Assembly (NCBI GenBank): GCA_948517135.1 | Contig: CAORJJ010000055.1 | Location: 1 to 14,030, forward strand | Source of the DNA: an uncultured Clostridia bacterium | Lineage (GTDB): Bacteria > Bacillota > Clostridia > TANB77 > CAG-508 | Length of the DNA: 14,030 nucleotides | Direction: 5' to 3' | In this document: in pieces, positions 13,928 to 14,030 of the stretch | Numbering within the stretch: the stretch's first letter is position 1 | Layout of the letters: each line of letters begins with the position of its first letter | Notes under the pieces: generated by a model | Told to the model about the DNA's origin: nothing | Databases searched by the model: none | The model's input: only the letters and a program-made list of their open reading frames with translations | Program-made: the position numbers and the translations under genes

Positions 13928-14030
13928 TACCAAAAGTGAAAAGTCTTTCATATTTTTTAAAATAAAAAAATTATTATTTGAGTGAGTATTGTTTTTTAGA
14001 TTATTAATATCAAATGTATTATTCATATAC

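Noticed and set aside
13937..13958. Possible terminator TGAAA-AGTC-TTTCA followed by T6
   Set aside because: Only five A/T-dominated base pairs; not distinguishable from chance in this composition.
1..14030. Alternative genetic code (TGA as tryptophan), CRISPR arrays, transposases, tRNA or rRNA genes
   Set aside because: Tryptophans use TGG, TGA serves as a stop at 4809-4811, and no spaced direct-repeat arrays, transposase-like proteins or tRNA-like folds were seen.

Overview
The window looks like a chromosomal stretch of an AT-rich, low-GC Gram-positive bacterium (Firmicutes, Clostridia-like). The evidence is the A/T-biased codon use, strong AGGAGG-type ribosome binding sites, near-consensus sigma-A promoters (TTGACA / 17 bp / TATAAT), intrinsic terminators, and BceAB/FtsX-type and CadC/SmtB-type gene families typical of that group. 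Tryptophans are encoded by TGG and TGA is used as a stop (serine acetyltransferase gene), so the ordinary bacterial code fits. A species cannot be named from sequence alone; uncultured gut Clostridia are a reasonable guess.

Left block (1-3990, minus strand): an ABC transporter of the FtsX/MacB/Bce type (ATPase, then an 857-residue two-FtsX-domain permease) followed by an OmpR-family response regulator; its sensor kinase presumably lies beyond the left edge. The operon promoter (about 4045-4078) carries two direct AAGTGACA repeats exactly 11 bp apart over the -35 region, the classic layout of an OmpR-type regulator site. The regulator also has its own excellent promoter. The ATPase is broken by one extra base inside the Walker A motif.

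Middle block: a divergent DUF3298 (RsiV/PdaC-like) protein without signal peptide (4145-4786), a serine acetyltransferase (minus), and a nicotinate phosphoribosyltransferase (5525-7039, plus). The latter's G+C content and codon choice are strikingly higher than everything around it, which suggests horizontal acquisition. Facing it is a DUF362 (Fe-S centre-like) gene that lacks roughly its first hundred residues.

Right-middle block (7949-11313): a 538-residue HD-GYP-related protein with a receiver-like N-terminal half, a shortened GYP loop and a low-complexity tail; two unrecognised small genes (166 and 158 residues) transcribed divergently from one intergenic region with a dyad; and a 190-residue HD-domain hydrolase.

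Right block (11392-13927, minus): a self-contained zinc/cadmium/lead efflux operon. An ArsR/SmtB-type repressor (CadC-like, with both alpha3N cysteines and alpha5 His/Asp residues) precedes a free-standing 73-residue HMA metallochaperone domain and a P-IB-type ATPase that has no HMA domain of its own. A perfect 13-2-13 palindrome sits at the transcription start. The repressor should leave this operator when metal rises, letting the chaperone and pump be made.

Convergent gene pairs are repeatedly separated by a single bidirectional stem-loop terminator that overlaps or abuts the stop codons. There is no gene-free stretch above 300 bases; no rRNA, tRNA, CRISPR array, transposase or insertion sequence was seen.
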